Of a stretch of DNA of 64,000 nt, positions 42,806-52,058 are shown in pieces (position 1 is the stretch's first letter; the number at the start of each line of letters is the position of its first letter). The DNA comes from an uncultured Pelagibacteraceae bacterium (GTDB lineage: Bacteria; Pseudomonadota; Alphaproteobacteria; Pelagibacterales; Pelagibacteraceae). The position numbers and the translations under genes were made by a program. Location: NCBI GenBank assembly GCA_902562875.1, contig CACEVB010000003.1, forward strand, positions 56,566 to 120,565, read 5' to 3'. The notes under the pieces are model-generated. The model ran no database searches. It saw only the letters and a program-made list of their open reading frames with translations, and had not been told where the DNA came from.

Positions 42806-43191
42806 TATTTCGTATACTCTTTAATTTCTTTAATCTTAGATCCAGTATGATTGTTTATCTTTAGTTTTATTTTAGCTCTTTCGTCATTAAGGAAATGCAC
42901 ATCTCTAGATAATTTAATAAATTTATCTCCAAATTCTGATTTTTTTTCACATAATCTCTTTTCATCTTCTATAATCCACAGTTTTGAGTTAATTTCTTTA
43001 AGTGAAGTGTAAAGATTAGATAATGTTTGATCAGATTTCACTTTGTTGTCATATTCTGATTTTAAAATATCGTATTCTTTATTAATATGTTCTAGACTAA
43101 CTTTATTTTTGATTTTATCTTTCTTAATGTCCAATATTGAAATTTTATCAAGCAATTCTCCAACCGAAACCTCTACCAAGATTTTGTCCAT
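42802..43191 (-). CDS. DUF6165-like protein
   Basis: 129 aa, mostly helical and charged. It begins ILVEVSVGELLDKISILDIKKDKI, the pattern of DUF6165 proteins that occur next to glycosyltransferases, and contains LYTSLKEINSKLWIIEDEKR and RDVHFLNDERAKIKLKIN. Function is unknown. It converges on the permease gene and is divergent from the GT9 gene with 32 bp between starts, in keeping with a role in lipopolysaccharide assembly, although that is only context. Confidence 0.7.
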   Translation of the reverse strand: MDKILVEVSVGELLDKISILDIKKDKIKNKVSLEHINKEYDILKSEYDNKVKSDQTLSNLYTSLKEINSKLWIIEDEKRLCEKKSEFGDKFIKLSRDVHFLNDERAKIKLKINNHTGSKIKEIKEYTKY

Positions 43192-43223
43192 AAATTTAAA
43201 TACTGTTATAACATGTTTAAAAT

Positions 43224-44168
43224 ATGTCTAATATATTAATTATTAAACACGGATCTCTTGGTGATATAGCTCAAGCAAGCGGAGCTATACAAGACATATC
43301 AGAAAATCATCCAAATGATGATATTCACTTATTAACAAGTAAATCATTTGTTGAATTGTTTAAAAATAATAAATTTGTCAATAATGTTATTTTAGATCGT
43401 CGTTTATCAAGATTAAATATTTTTTATTTATTTTCCCTAATGAAGAGATTAAAAAATTTTAATTTTATTAAAATTTATGACCTTCAAAATTCATCTAGAA
43501 CATCTTTTTATCAAAGAATACTTTTTCCTAAATCAAATAAAAATAAATGGTCGAGCTCTATTACAACACTTCCTGAGAATAAAACAAAAGAAGAATTTGA
43601 TAAAATTCCGGTTTTAAAACGTTTTGAGCATCAATTAAATATGTCTGGTATTAAAACTAAGCATGTAATTTTCCCAAATTTTAATTGGGCTTGTTGTAAT
43701 ATAGATGAAATTAAAAAAAACTATAATTTGGATAAATATATTTTATTATTTCCTTTCTGTTCCCCTCATTTAGTCTCAAAAAAGTGGCCATTTTATCATG
43801 AGTTAATTAAAATCTTTACTGACAAATATAAAGATAAATATAAAATATTAATAGCTCCAGGACCCAAAGAGATCGAGGAGTCAAAAAAATATGACGCAAT
43901 AACTATTTTAGAAAATGATAAGTCAATTAATATTTCACAGTTAGCATCATTAATAAAAAATAGCGAGTTTACAGTAGCAAATGATACTGGACCAGCACAC
44001 ATGGCTGCACACTTAGAATCAAAAGGCTTGGCATTGTTTGGAAGTCACACAAGTGCCTATAAAGTTAGTATTGATAGAGAGAAATTTAAGTCGATACAAG
44101 TATCAGACTTAAATAAACTAAGTCCAGAAAAGGTTTTTGAAAAAATTATTGAGAACTTAAATCAATAA
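43224..44168 (+). CDS. Family 9 glycosyltransferase (heptosyltransferase-like)
   Basis: 314 aa GT-B enzyme. It starts NILIIKHGSLGDIAQASGAI, the heptosyltransferase opening, and has LDKYILLFPFCSPHLVSKKWP mid-protein and the donor-site SEFTVANDTGPAHMAAHLESK near residue 250. Members add heptose (or another sugar) to the inner core of lipopolysaccharide. Its end overlaps the next convergent gene by 7 nt. Confidence 0.88.
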   Translation: MSNILIIKHGSLGDIAQASGAIQDISENHPNDDIHLLTSKSFVELFKNNKFVNNVILDRRLSRLNIFYLFSLMKRLKNFNFIKIYDLQNSSRTSFYQRILFPKSNKNKWSSSITTLPENKTKEEFDKIPVLKRFEHQLNMSGIKTKHVIFPNFNWACCNIDEIKKNYNLDKYILLFPFCSPHLVSKKWPFYHELIKIFTDKYKDKYKILIAPGPKEIEESKKYDAITILENDKSINISQLASLIKNSEFTVANDTGPAHMAAHLESKGLALFGSHTSAYKVSIDREKFKSIQVSDLNKLSPEKVFEKIIENLNQ

Positions 44169-44584
44169 AGATAAATTTTATCAGCTAAACCATAGCAAAG
44201 TGTAGCACTCAAAGCTGAAAAAATTAGTGGTGCTATAATGCCCTCTTTAGATTTTTCTGGAGTTTTAATGCCAGTCTTATCAATAAGTATTGAATAAGAA
44301 TTAACTAAAAAAATAATTAAATTAGTTAGAAAAACTAAATTAAAAAACGAGCCAGCAGCAACAACTCCATTTCGTCTAATAAACATTATATATATAGCCA
44401 TTAAAACCCATCCAATCATAAATGCACCCACAAATCTGACAGTCGGAAAACCAGAAACGTCTATTTCAAATTTTGTACAAAACTTTCTTGTTTGAAACAC
44501 TGTTTGGTAAGCATAGATCGCTATTCCGAGGTAATGAATAACAAAAACTATTAAATACCAAATGTTATTAAATTTTTCTATCAC
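44162..44584 (-). CDS. Four-span membrane protein of unknown function
   Basis: 140 aa with hydrophobic helices at about residues 9-28, 48-66, 75-95 and 115-135. I do not recognise a family. It lies 9 bp downstream of the GT4 gene on the same strand and overlaps the GT9 gene end by 7 nt. The position in an envelope-glycan stretch is its only functional hint. Confidence 0.6.
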   Translation of the reverse strand: MIEKFNNIWYLIVFVIHYLGIAIYAYQTVFQTRKFCTKFEIDVSGFPTVRFVGAFMIGWVLMAIYIMFIRRNGVVAAGSFFNLVFLTNLIIFLVNSYSILIDKTGIKTPEKSKEGIIAPLIFSALSATLCYGLADKIYLY

Positions 44585-44593
44585 AAATTATAC

Positions 44594-45676
44594 TTATAGG
44601 ATTCTTTTATATTTTTCAATTATGTTTGACCAATTAAAATTTGAAGAATGTATTTTTGCATTTTCGCCTAAAATTTTATATTTTTTATTTTCAAGGATAT
44701 TTTCAATTGCACTGTACACATCATCAAGATTGTTTCCATCGCAAATTAAACCAGTTTTTTCATGTATAATTGCATCTGATGCTCCTCCATCTTTACCACC
44801 AATTGAAGCCACACCGTATTGCGCAGCCTCAATGAAAACTATTCCAAATCCCTCAACTGATTTTTTGTGAATAATGGATGGCATTACTAATACATCAGAT
44901 TTTGAAATTAAAGAATTTTTTAATCCTTGAGGAATATCTTTTAAAAATAAAATTTGGTCATCTAAAAAAAGTTGTCTTGTTAACTTTCTGATATTTTCGT
45001 GCTCTTCTCCATTTCCTATACAAGTATAAATTATTTTAGGAAATTTTTCTTTTAAATTTCTTAAGGCCATTATTACTTTTGCGTGATTTTTTCTTTTATC
45101 GAGACGAGCAACAGTTATTAGTCTCGGAGTTTTATTTTTAAGTAACTCCTCAGCTTTTTCCAAGTATTTCTTATCTATTTCTGTTATAGGGTCAATACCG
45201 GGATTTATCACAATTATTAAATTTTCGTTTACTCCCTTTTCTACAGCAAGTTTCTTAGTAAAATTTGAGTTTGAAATTATTACATCAGTATTATTTAAAA
45301 CATCAAGAACTCTTTTATTTAATCTAGTCCCTGGGTCGTGATTTATTTCTTTTGAATGAATTAGACAAATTTTTTTTTTCAAGGTTTTTATATTTTCTAA
45401 ACTTTTCCAATGATCAGAAATTACACACTCTATATTATTATTTTTTTTTATATATTCGTTAATAAGATATGTTTTCCTAAATTTTCTTATTAATTTAGGA
45501 CCACCAACTCTATTTATTGTAAAAGATACACTATTATCAAACTCTTCATGATTTGTTTCATAATCAGCAAAAACTTTTATAAGATTTATTTTAGATAATG
45601 ACTTTACTAGCCCCCACATTAAATTTTGCATTCCACCAACCGAAGGTGGAAAGGATCTAGTAATTATTAAAAACAT
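44594..45676 (-). CDS. Family 4 glycosyltransferase
   Basis: 360 aa GT-B enzyme. The N-terminal acceptor domain opens ITRSFPPSVGGMQNLMWGLV with the GGxQ loop. The donor domain has LITVARLDKRKNHAKVI near residue 187, IYTCIGNGEEHENIRKL, and the EGFGIVFIEAAQYGVASIGG block with the ExxxxxxxE pattern near residue 275. It is 3 bp after the redoxin gene on the same strand. Acceptor and sugar unknown; lipopolysaccharide core is likely from neighbours. Confidence 0.88.
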   Translation of the reverse strand: MFLIITRSFPPSVGGMQNLMWGLVKSLSKINLIKVFADYETNHEEFDNSVSFTINRVGGPKLIRKFRKTYLINEYIKKNNNIECVISDHWKSLENIKTLKKKICLIHSKEINHDPGTRLNKRVLDVLNNTDVIISNSNFTKKLAVEKGVNENLIIVINPGIDPITEIDKKYLEKAEELLKNKTPRLITVARLDKRKNHAKVIMALRNLKEKFPKIIYTCIGNGEEHENIRKLTRQLFLDDQILFLKDIPQGLKNSLISKSDVLVMPSIIHKKSVEGFGIVFIEAAQYGVASIGGKDGGASDAIIHEKTGLICDGNNLDDVYSAIENILENKKYKILGENAKIHSSNFNWSNIIEKYKRIL

Positions 45677-45679
45677 TAC

Positions 45680-46231
45680 TTATTTCCACTTAATATTACA
45701 CCCCATGCTAGGTATTTGCTCTCTTGGTCCTTCACCGATTTCAGAAATTTTTTTCATAGCTTTCATTAAATCACTTTCTCCTGACCTAACAGCTTTCAAA
45801 TCTTTTAATTCTCTAATTCTGCCCCTGTATTGCAACTCAAGATTCATATTATATCCGAAGAAATCCGGAGTACATACTGCATTATATTTTTTGGCTATCT
45901 CTTGATTTTCGTCGTGTAAATAAGGAAAATCGAAATTATTAATTTTTGAAAATTCATTCATTTTATCAAAAGAATCTTCTGGATAATTATCTGCATCATT
46001 AGAACAAATGGCTACAGTGTTTATCCCAATTTGTTTTAAAGATTTACTGTCATTTACAATATCTTCAATTACAGCTTTAACATATGGACAGTGATTACAA
46101 ATGAACATTATCAATGTCCCTCTTTCACCTTTTATATCATTCAAGCTTAATATGCCTTTATCAATTGATTTTAATCTAAAGTTTTCTGCTTTTTTTCCAA
46201 AATCGCATATTGGTGTTTTTGTAAGTGACAT
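45680..46231 (-). CDS. Thioredoxin-fold redoxin with CNHCPYV motif
   Basis: 183 aa cytoplasmic thioredoxin-like protein of the AhpC/TSA/Redoxin group. The active-site region reads LIMFICNHCPYVKAVIED, a Cys-x-x-Cys-Pro motif typical of this subfamily, followed by ICSNDADNYPEDSFD. Family members are poorly characterised; a peroxide or disulfide reductase role is likely. No signal peptide. It is divergent from the gamma-carbonic anhydrase gene with only 20 bp between starts, so the two promoters must overlap or lie inside genes. Confidence 0.85.
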   Translation of the reverse strand: MSLTKTPICDFGKKAENFRLKSIDKGILSLNDIKGERGTLIMFICNHCPYVKAVIEDIVNDSKSLKQIGINTVAICSNDADNYPEDSFDKMNEFSKINNFDFPYLHDENQEIAKKYNAVCTPDFFGYNMNLELQYRGRIRELKDLKAVRSGESDLMKAMKKISEIGEGPREQIPSMGCNIKWK

Positions 46232-46251
46232 GTTATTGTCATTTATAATTT

Positions 46252-46764
46252 ATGTTTTACGATTTGGAAAATAAAAAACCAAAAAATTCCGAAGAAAATT
46301 GGGTAGCACCTAATGCAGTAGTTATAGGTGATGTCACACTCGAAAAAAACACAAGTATTTGGTTCAATGCAACCCTAAGAGGAGATATCGAAAATATTCA
46401 TATTGGTGAGGGGTCAAATGTTCAAGATGGATGTGTTCTTCATACTGATCCTGGCTATCCTTTGAAAGTTGGAAAAAATGTTACAGTTGGTCATCTAGTT
46501 ATGCTTCACGGATGCTCAATAGGAGATAACAGTCTTATAGGTATTGGAGCAGTAATATTAAACAACGCTAGAGTTGGAAAGAATTGTATAATCGGAGCCA
46601 AGGCGCTGATAACAGAGAATAAAGTTATTCCAGATAATTCACTCGTAATTGGATCACCAGGCAAAGTAATGAGAGAAGTTACAGAAGAGGAAAAAAAAGC
46701 AGTCTTTGAAAATACTAAACATTACCAAGATAATTGGAAAAAATATTCTAAATCAATCTTCTAA
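46252..46764 (+). CDS. Gamma-class carbonic anhydrase family protein
   Basis: Left-handed beta-helix hexapeptide protein, 170 aa. Three His in the zinc-site pattern are H64 (VLHTD), H81 (TVGHLV) and H86 (MLHGC), and [16 protein letters not shown] is the family opening coil. Members may hydrate carbon dioxide or serve other acyl or metal roles (YrdA/PaaY group). The next gene starts 9 bp after its stop. Confidence 0.9.
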   Translation: MFYDLENKKPKNSEENWVAPNAVVIGDVTLEKNTSIWFNATLRGDIENIHIGEGSNVQDGCVLHTDPGYPLKVGKNVTVGHLVMLHGCSIGDNSLIGIGAVILNNARVGKNCIIGAKALITENKVIPDNSLVIGSPGKVMREVTEEEKKAVFENTKHYQDNWKKYSKSIF

Positions 46765-46773
46765 TATTTGAAA

Positions 46774-48135
46774 ATGAAAACTTTATTTAAATTTTTGGTA
46801 ATTTTTTTTTTTATTTTTTTCAATAAATCAGTCTATGCAAATGTTACTTACAAGGAAATTTTAGACAATCCTACAGATCTAGAGCTAAATTTAAATTATG
46901 CTAAACAACAGGAAAAAGCAGGAAATATTAAAAGCACAATTGCCACTTTAGAGAGGTTAAGCACACTTTACCCAAAAAACTCTGATATAAAATTATACTT
47001 GTTATCAATTTTATTAAAAATGGATTCAAAAATTAAAGTTGATTTTATGGTCAAAACTATGCTTGAAGATCCAAATACATCTGATGAAACAAAAAATTTA
47101 ATCGCGGAACTCCTGTCAGATAATGAATTTGAGGGTAAAAAAAAAAAGAAGTGGATAGCATATTTGGATATTAATTACTCCCAAACGGAGGAAGATAACA
47201 TTAGTGGTAGAACAAAATCTGGTAAGTTAGCTAAAAGTAATGGTACAACTGACTCTGAGGTACCTTTCCCAATTAATGATAGTAGACTTACATTAGAGTA
47301 CGATAAAACCAATGTTAGAGGCACTTCTTTAACTTTAGGAAGAATACTTAGTGACAGTTCATCAATTTTTATGAATCTTGGATCTAATTTAAATACTAAT
47401 AATAAAAAATTAAAAGGAGAAAGCGATGTTCATTCTGGATCCTTAAGTTATTTTAAAGCATTTAAAAATCATTATGTTTCTCCTTTTATTTATTACAATA
47501 AATTTAATTATAGAATGCAGGAAGACTATCAAAGTAAAGGTATAGGTATAAATAACACATACTTATTCAATGATAAATTTAATTTAAATTATTCAATTAG
47601 TTATACCGACAATAAATATCATTCTAAACCCTCTCCAATTGACTCCCAAGGAAATCAGACTTTTGTTGATGCAGGTGACTTAAATAACAATAAAATTTAT
47701 AAGTTTAGCCCAAGAATTAATTATAATATTTCTAGCAAGACTCAAGTAAGCTCTAAACTTATTTATAGCAATATTGAACACTCAAAAAAATATGACAGTT
47801 ATAACTCAGGGGGATTAAATATAATGCTTGCTAGAATTTTACCATTTGGCACCTTAAAAGTATCTGCTACACATTTAACAAATGTCTATGATGCAAAAAA
47901 ATTCTCTGTTTCGACAATGAGAGACCGAAAAGATAAAAGTTTAGTCACCAGTTTAACTTTAACAGGCGATATAAATCAGTTGTTTCCTTTTTTAAAAAAT
48001 ATAAATGAGGACAACAATTTCTTTTACACTTTAAGTTTCAGAGAATCTAATATAAATTCCAATATATCAAGTTATGAGATTAAAAGATCTTTTAAAACAA
48101 TTGGTATCTCTAAAAGAATAAATTTTAATGAATAA
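46774..48135 (+). CDS. Exported TPR plus outer-membrane beta-barrel protein (Slam-like layout)
   Basis: 453 aa. Residues 1-20 are a signal peptide (ending YANV). Residues about 25-110 form TPR-like helices (LELNLNYAKQQEKAGN, STIATLERLSTLYPKN), and from about 125 to the end the chain alternates short polar and aromatic strands (WIAYLDINYSQTEED to SKRINF), as in outer membrane barrels. A TPR domain before a barrel is the layout of Slam proteins that move substrates to the surface. The ATG at 46774 is preferred to the TTG at 46768. Its stop overlaps the FecR-domain gene by 8 nt. The Slam comparison is inference from layout. Confidence 0.6.
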   Translation: MKTLFKFLVIFFFIFFNKSVYANVTYKEILDNPTDLELNLNYAKQQEKAGNIKSTIATLERLSTLYPKNSDIKLYLLSILLKMDSKIKVDFMVKTMLEDPNTSDETKNLIAELLSDNEFEGKKKKKWIAYLDINYSQTEEDNISGRTKSGKLAKSNGTTDSEVPFPINDSRLTLEYDKTNVRGTSLTLGRILSDSSSIFMNLGSNLNTNNKKLKGESDVHSGSLSYFKAFKNHYVSPFIYYNKFNYRMQEDYQSKGIGINNTYLFNDKFNLNYSISYTDNKYHSKPSPIDSQGNQTFVDAGDLNNNKIYKFSPRINYNISSKTQVSSKLIYSNIEHSKKYDSYNSGGLNIMLARILPFGTLKVSATHLTNVYDAKKFSVSTMRDRKDKSLVTSLTLTGDINQLFPFLKNINEDNNFFYTLSFRESNINSNISSYEIKRSFKTIGISKRINFNE

Positions 48136-49678
48136 AAATTTTTTAACAACATTGTTTTTTTTAATAATTTTAACATCTAAATCTCTAGCAGGTGAATTCA
48201 TTGGTGTGATTGGAGCTGCAGTAGGTGAGATTAACAATCAAAAAAATGAAAAATTATCTAACGGTTCAAAAATATATTATGGAGACACAATAAAAGTAAA
48301 AACTAATTCAAATGCTCAGATTTTATTTTTGGATGAAACTGTAATGACCGTAGGAGAGAATACAGATCTTACAATAGATGATTTCATATATGATCCAAAA
48401 ACAAATAACGGAAATTTTGTAACAAGTATTAAATCTGGAATAGTAAAAACTATTTCTGGAAAAATCAGTGAAAAAAATCCAAAAAATTTAAAAGTAAAGA
48501 TGCCTAATGGATCATTAGGTGTAAGAGGTACGGAATTTTTAGTTTCATCGAACTCTGACAATAATGAGAGCACCGTAGTGCTTTTAGGCCCAGGGCCAGA
48601 AAATACTTTGGGTATGATACCCGGAAATATTCAACTTACAGATGGTTTGAATACTACTGAAATAACTAACCCTGGTTTCCAAGCAATGATAACAAATGTT
48701 GTCTCATTATCATCACCAACAAATGCTGAAGTAATATCTCAAATGTCTAGTTCAATGAGTCATTCAGTTTTAAATTCTAGTAGTATTATAGATAGTTCTA
48801 AGAATTTAACAACAAACTTGATAAACTCAGCAGATTTAAAAAATAATATTATTGTTACTGCTGAAAAATTTGATCTAAAATCAGACGAGGGTGCTTCAGA
48901 AATATTATCAAGCCTGTCATCAGAATCTGACGCTAAAGAAATATCAGTCGCTATGAATCAGTTGCAAGAAAATATAATAGTTACAGATAACGAAAACTAT
49001 GTAAGAACTTTAGATCAAGATACAATTTTATATGATAGTGGTTGGTTTGATCTTTCACCAGTAGAGACAGGTTCAAATGGATTAACTTATAGTCTTGGTA
49101 GTGAAGGGGTTTCTGAAATATTTGATACTGCAGCAACTCAACAGGGTCGTGCTAAAGTTTATGTAAACTTTAATAAAAAAGAAATAAGTGCAGATGTACT
49201 TTCTAAAATAACATTAAAAGGTGCATCAACAGTAGAGTATAGTTTTACAACGCCTACAGTTACTTTAACAACAATACCAGTTGTTGCCTCTGTGCCTATG
49301 GCAATGGGATCAACTGGAGGTACATTTATCGATACATTGATAGATAGTGGTGGGGGTGAATGTCCAGCTGACTCCTGTACATCCTTAGTTAGAGTTGCTA
49401 ATACTTTGCAGAGTAGTTCTTTAACAGTGAATTCTGGAACAACAGAGCAATTAATGGACAAGTATAATCACGACACAAGCAATTCAGATGCTGCAAAAGA
49501 AGTATTTCAATATGGAAAATTTACTACTGTTGATGGGTCTGGATTAACGGGACTAGGCACTTTTGTTTTTGAAGGAGCCCATGATGCAGCCGCATCACCC
49601 GCAGGAGAAGCTGCTTATGTTCAATCTATCGAAAGACTGGAGGGCTCGACTGTAGTAATTGGTAAAGCATTAGAATGA
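48128..49678 (+). CDS. Secreted FecR-domain protein
   Basis: 516 aa with a signal peptide at residues 1-21 (ending LAG). Residues about 30-150 are a FecR-type domain: LSNGSKIYYGDTIKVKTNSN, then ILFLDETVMTVGENTDLTID and the closing GSLGVRGTEFLV. No transmembrane or sigma-regulator part is present, so it is not a classical FecR anti-sigma factor. The C-terminal 350 residues are Ser/Thr/Asp-rich without Lys-clusters, like surface proteins, and hold one Cys pair in CPADSC. It is coupled to the barrel gene before it and is the obvious candidate for that protein's cargo. Confidence 0.72.
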   Translation: MNKNFLTTLFFLIILTSKSLAGEFIGVIGAAVGEINNQKNEKLSNGSKIYYGDTIKVKTNSNAQILFLDETVMTVGENTDLTIDDFIYDPKTNNGNFVTSIKSGIVKTISGKISEKNPKNLKVKMPNGSLGVRGTEFLVSSNSDNNESTVVLLGPGPENTLGMIPGNIQLTDGLNTTEITNPGFQAMITNVVSLSSPTNAEVISQMSSSMSHSVLNSSSIIDSSKNLTTNLINSADLKNNIIVTAEKFDLKSDEGASEILSSLSSESDAKEISVAMNQLQENIIVTDNENYVRTLDQDTILYDSGWFDLSPVETGSNGLTYSLGSEGVSEIFDTAATQQGRAKVYVNFNKKEISADVLSKITLKGASTVEYSFTTPTVTLTTIPVVASVPMAMGSTGGTFIDTLIDSGGGECPADSCTSLVRVANTLQSSSLTVNSGTTEQLMDKYNHDTSNSDAAKEVFQYGKFTTVDGSGLTGLGTFVFEGAHDAAASPAGEAAYVQSIERLEGSTVVIGKALE

Positions 49679-49700
49679 TATGATATATTAATTAATAATT

Positions 49701-50141
49701 ATGCCTACATACACTGTAACGATATCAAATATTACTCTTAACTCAAAAAAACAAAAAGAATTAGCACAAGGAATTACTAAAATTCATAATGTTGTAACTG
49801 GTGCAAATACTTATTTTGCTCAAGTCATATTTAATAACACAAAAAAAAGAAATCATTTTATGGGGGGTAAAATAGTAAAAGAACCATCTATTTTTTTACT
49901 CGGTCAAATTAGGGCAGGACGTCCAAAGAAAACAAAAGATAGATTAATTTCTGATTTAAAAAATATAATTGTAAAAAAATCAAAATTAGATGAAACACAG
50001 GTATGGGTTTACATAATAGACTTACCTCCGTCTCAAATGATTGAATATGGTGCAGTTCTCCCAGAATCTGGTAAAGAAAAACAATGGTTTAATAGTCTTT
50101 CATTAGGACTTAGAAAAAAACTTTCTAAACTAGAAAAATAA
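49701..50141 (+). CDS. Tautomerase superfamily protein, cis-CaaD-like
   Basis: 146 aa. Numbered from the Pro after the start Met, the six residues known to matter in cis-3-chloroacrylic acid dehalogenase line up exactly: Pro1, His28, Arg70, Arg73, Tyr103 and Glu114 (IRAGR and VWVYIIDLPP contexts). Length is close to the 149 aa of that enzyme. Cg10062, which has the same set, is a poor dehalogenase, so the natural reaction may be hydration of a small unsaturated acid. The gene stands 22 bp after the FecR gene; no haloacid or acrylate pathway genes are adjacent. Confidence 0.82.
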   Translation: MPTYTVTISNITLNSKKQKELAQGITKIHNVVTGANTYFAQVIFNNTKKRNHFMGGKIVKEPSIFLLGQIRAGRPKKTKDRLISDLKNIIVKKSKLDETQVWVYIIDLPPSQMIEYGAVLPESGKEKQWFNSLSLGLRKKLSKLEK

Positions 50142-50214
50142 AATATTAGTTATTCAATATTTGCAGACCTCATTTTTTTTATTTAATCTATACTCAAGTT
50201 GCAGAAATTCCTTT

Positions 50215-51447
50215 ATGGATGAAATTAAATTTATAATAGATGAAGCCAATAAATGCAAAGATATAAATGATTTTGGAAATGCACTCATCTTTTATAAAAA
50301 GGCGATTAAGTTATCTCCAGATAATACAAAAATTTTATATGAAATTGCAACGTTAGAGCGATCAATTGGCAATCATGTGAGTGCTACAGATTATTTTTAT
50401 AAAGTGATTGACATTGAGCCTGAAAATACAAAAGCACACAGAATGTTAAGTACTTTAATAAATTATAATAATGAGAATGATCATCTAGATAGAATGTTAA
50501 AATTATTTAAATCAAAAAACATTGATCAAATAAAATTAATTGATTTAGATTTCGCATTAGGAAAAGCTTATGAGGACAAAGGAGAGTACAAAAAATCGTT
50601 TAATCATTACAAAAACGCTAATAATATTAAATATAAAATAAATGGTTCTAACATTGAAAATTTAAAAAAACATTTTTTTCAAATACTTGATGCGTACAAA
50701 AAAATTAATTTTAGTACAAAACCTCTAAATATTATCAGTAAAAAAAAAATTATTTTTATATGTGGAATGCAAAGATCAGGCTCAACATTAGTTGAACAGA
50801 TAGTATCAAACCATAAAGATGTCTATGGAGCCAATGAATTAAATATTCTATTGTCAGCTATTAAAAAAAATTTTTTAACCAATTTTGAACTAGATTATTT
50901 AAAAATATTAGAAAAAATTAAAAGTAAAGATAATATTATTGAGAAAGCTTATAATGTATTTGCTTCAAATTTAAATATCACAGAACCTAATTTAACTGAT
51001 AAAGCAAATGAAAACTTTAAATGGATTGGTATTATTAAATTATTTCTGCCAAATTCTATAGTGATACATTGTGAAAGAGATCGAGCTGACACATGTTTTT
51101 CGATTTATAAAAATAATTTTAATTCAAAAAATATGAATTGGTCATTAATCCCTGATCATATCTCTACATACTATGATTTATACAAAAATATAATTAAATT
51201 TTGGAAGAAAGAGTGTGGTAATTTTATTTACGATATTAGATATGAAAGATTAATTAATAACACGGAAAATGAAATTAAAGAGTTAATAAAGAAATGTAAT
51301 TTAGAATGGGATGAAAATTGTCTAAAATATTATAATAACAACAAAACATTAATTAAAACTGCATCTGCAGTACAAGCTAGAATGCCTATTTATAGTAAAT
51401 CAGTTAATAATTATTTGAATTATAAAGATTTTATAAGTTTTAATTAA
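50215..51447 (+). CDS. TPR-containing sulfotransferase-family protein
   Basis: 410 aa. Residues about 1-130 are TPR-like repeats (DFGNALIFYKKAIKLSPDN, ATDYFYKVIDIEPENTKA). The sulfotransferase domain follows: the 5'-phosphosulfate loop IFICGMQRSGSTLVEQI near residue 182, and the 3'-phosphate site NSIVIHCERDRADTCFSIY near 280. ATG at 50215 is chosen because residues before it (from a TTG at 50161) do not look like the family. It may sulfate a surface glycan or peptide; many marine alphaproteobacteria carry such genes without known targets. Confidence 0.82.
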   Translation: MDEIKFIIDEANKCKDINDFGNALIFYKKAIKLSPDNTKILYEIATLERSIGNHVSATDYFYKVIDIEPENTKAHRMLSTLINYNNENDHLDRMLKLFKSKNIDQIKLIDLDFALGKAYEDKGEYKKSFNHYKNANNIKYKINGSNIENLKKHFFQILDAYKKINFSTKPLNIISKKKIIFICGMQRSGSTLVEQIVSNHKDVYGANELNILLSAIKKNFLTNFELDYLKILEKIKSKDNIIEKAYNVFASNLNITEPNLTDKANENFKWIGIIKLFLPNSIVIHCERDRADTCFSIYKNNFNSKNMNWSLIPDHISTYYDLYKNIIKFWKKECGNFIYDIRYERLINNTENEIKELIKKCNLEWDENCLKYYNNNKTLIKTASAVQARMPIYSKSVNNYLNYKDFISFN

Positions 51448-51451
51448 CCGC

Positions 51452-52052
51452 TTACGGTATTAACCAGCTTTCTTTATTTCTTTTTAAATCAAATATTGCT
51501 CTTCTATGACCTTTTGCAGCTAAATACAGCCACTCAATTGATTTTATTTTACACTGAATTACAGTAAAATTTTTGTAACCTTCTTCACTTTGCTCGATTG
51601 TATAATCAAAATTCTCTAATTTTGAAATCATTCCAGAAGTTGGTCTTTTAGATATTGTACCAGGTGCATCGTCTGTTAAGTAGCATCGTCTACTAATATG
51701 TTGTGTTTTTTTTCCAAGACTCCTTTGTTACATTATTTAAGTTATTAATATGACATTCTACTTTGACTCTTAATTGAATTTTCTCTTCTTTATCATAGAA
51801 AACTAAGGAGGCAGAATTATTTTTTTTTAATATTTTTATTTTTGATGACCTATAATCAGTATGAAATTGTATTAAATTATTTTTTCTGTCTGATTTTCTC
51901 AAAACAACTATTCTGCCATCAATTTGATTTTGTTCCGAACATATGAATACAGGAATTCTAAAAGGTGAACTTCGATTAGTAACTGCATCATCAAGCATTG
52001 ACCAGTATTTATTCTTAATTTCTTCTAAATTTTCATAGTATGCTGGTTGCAT
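51452..52052 (-). pseudogene. PNPOx-like flavin oxidase family gene with one frameshift
   Basis: Pyridoxamine-phosphate-oxidase-like split-barrel protein. The first frame (52052 to 51693) reads AYYENLEEIKNKYWSMLDDA, SPFRIPVFI, IVVLRKSDRKNNLIQFHTDY and ends ESWKKNTTY. Deleting one A from the A8 run (plus-strand T8 at 51706-51713) restores a frame that goes ESWKKTQHISRRCYL and on to the family end KGHRRAIFDLKRNK, stop at 51452. The repaired product would be 199 aa. Either a fresh one-base mutation, a base-calling error or slippage at the A8 run. It lies 6 bp downstream of the dehydrogenase gene. Confidence 0.8.
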
Positions 52053-52058
52053 ACAATA

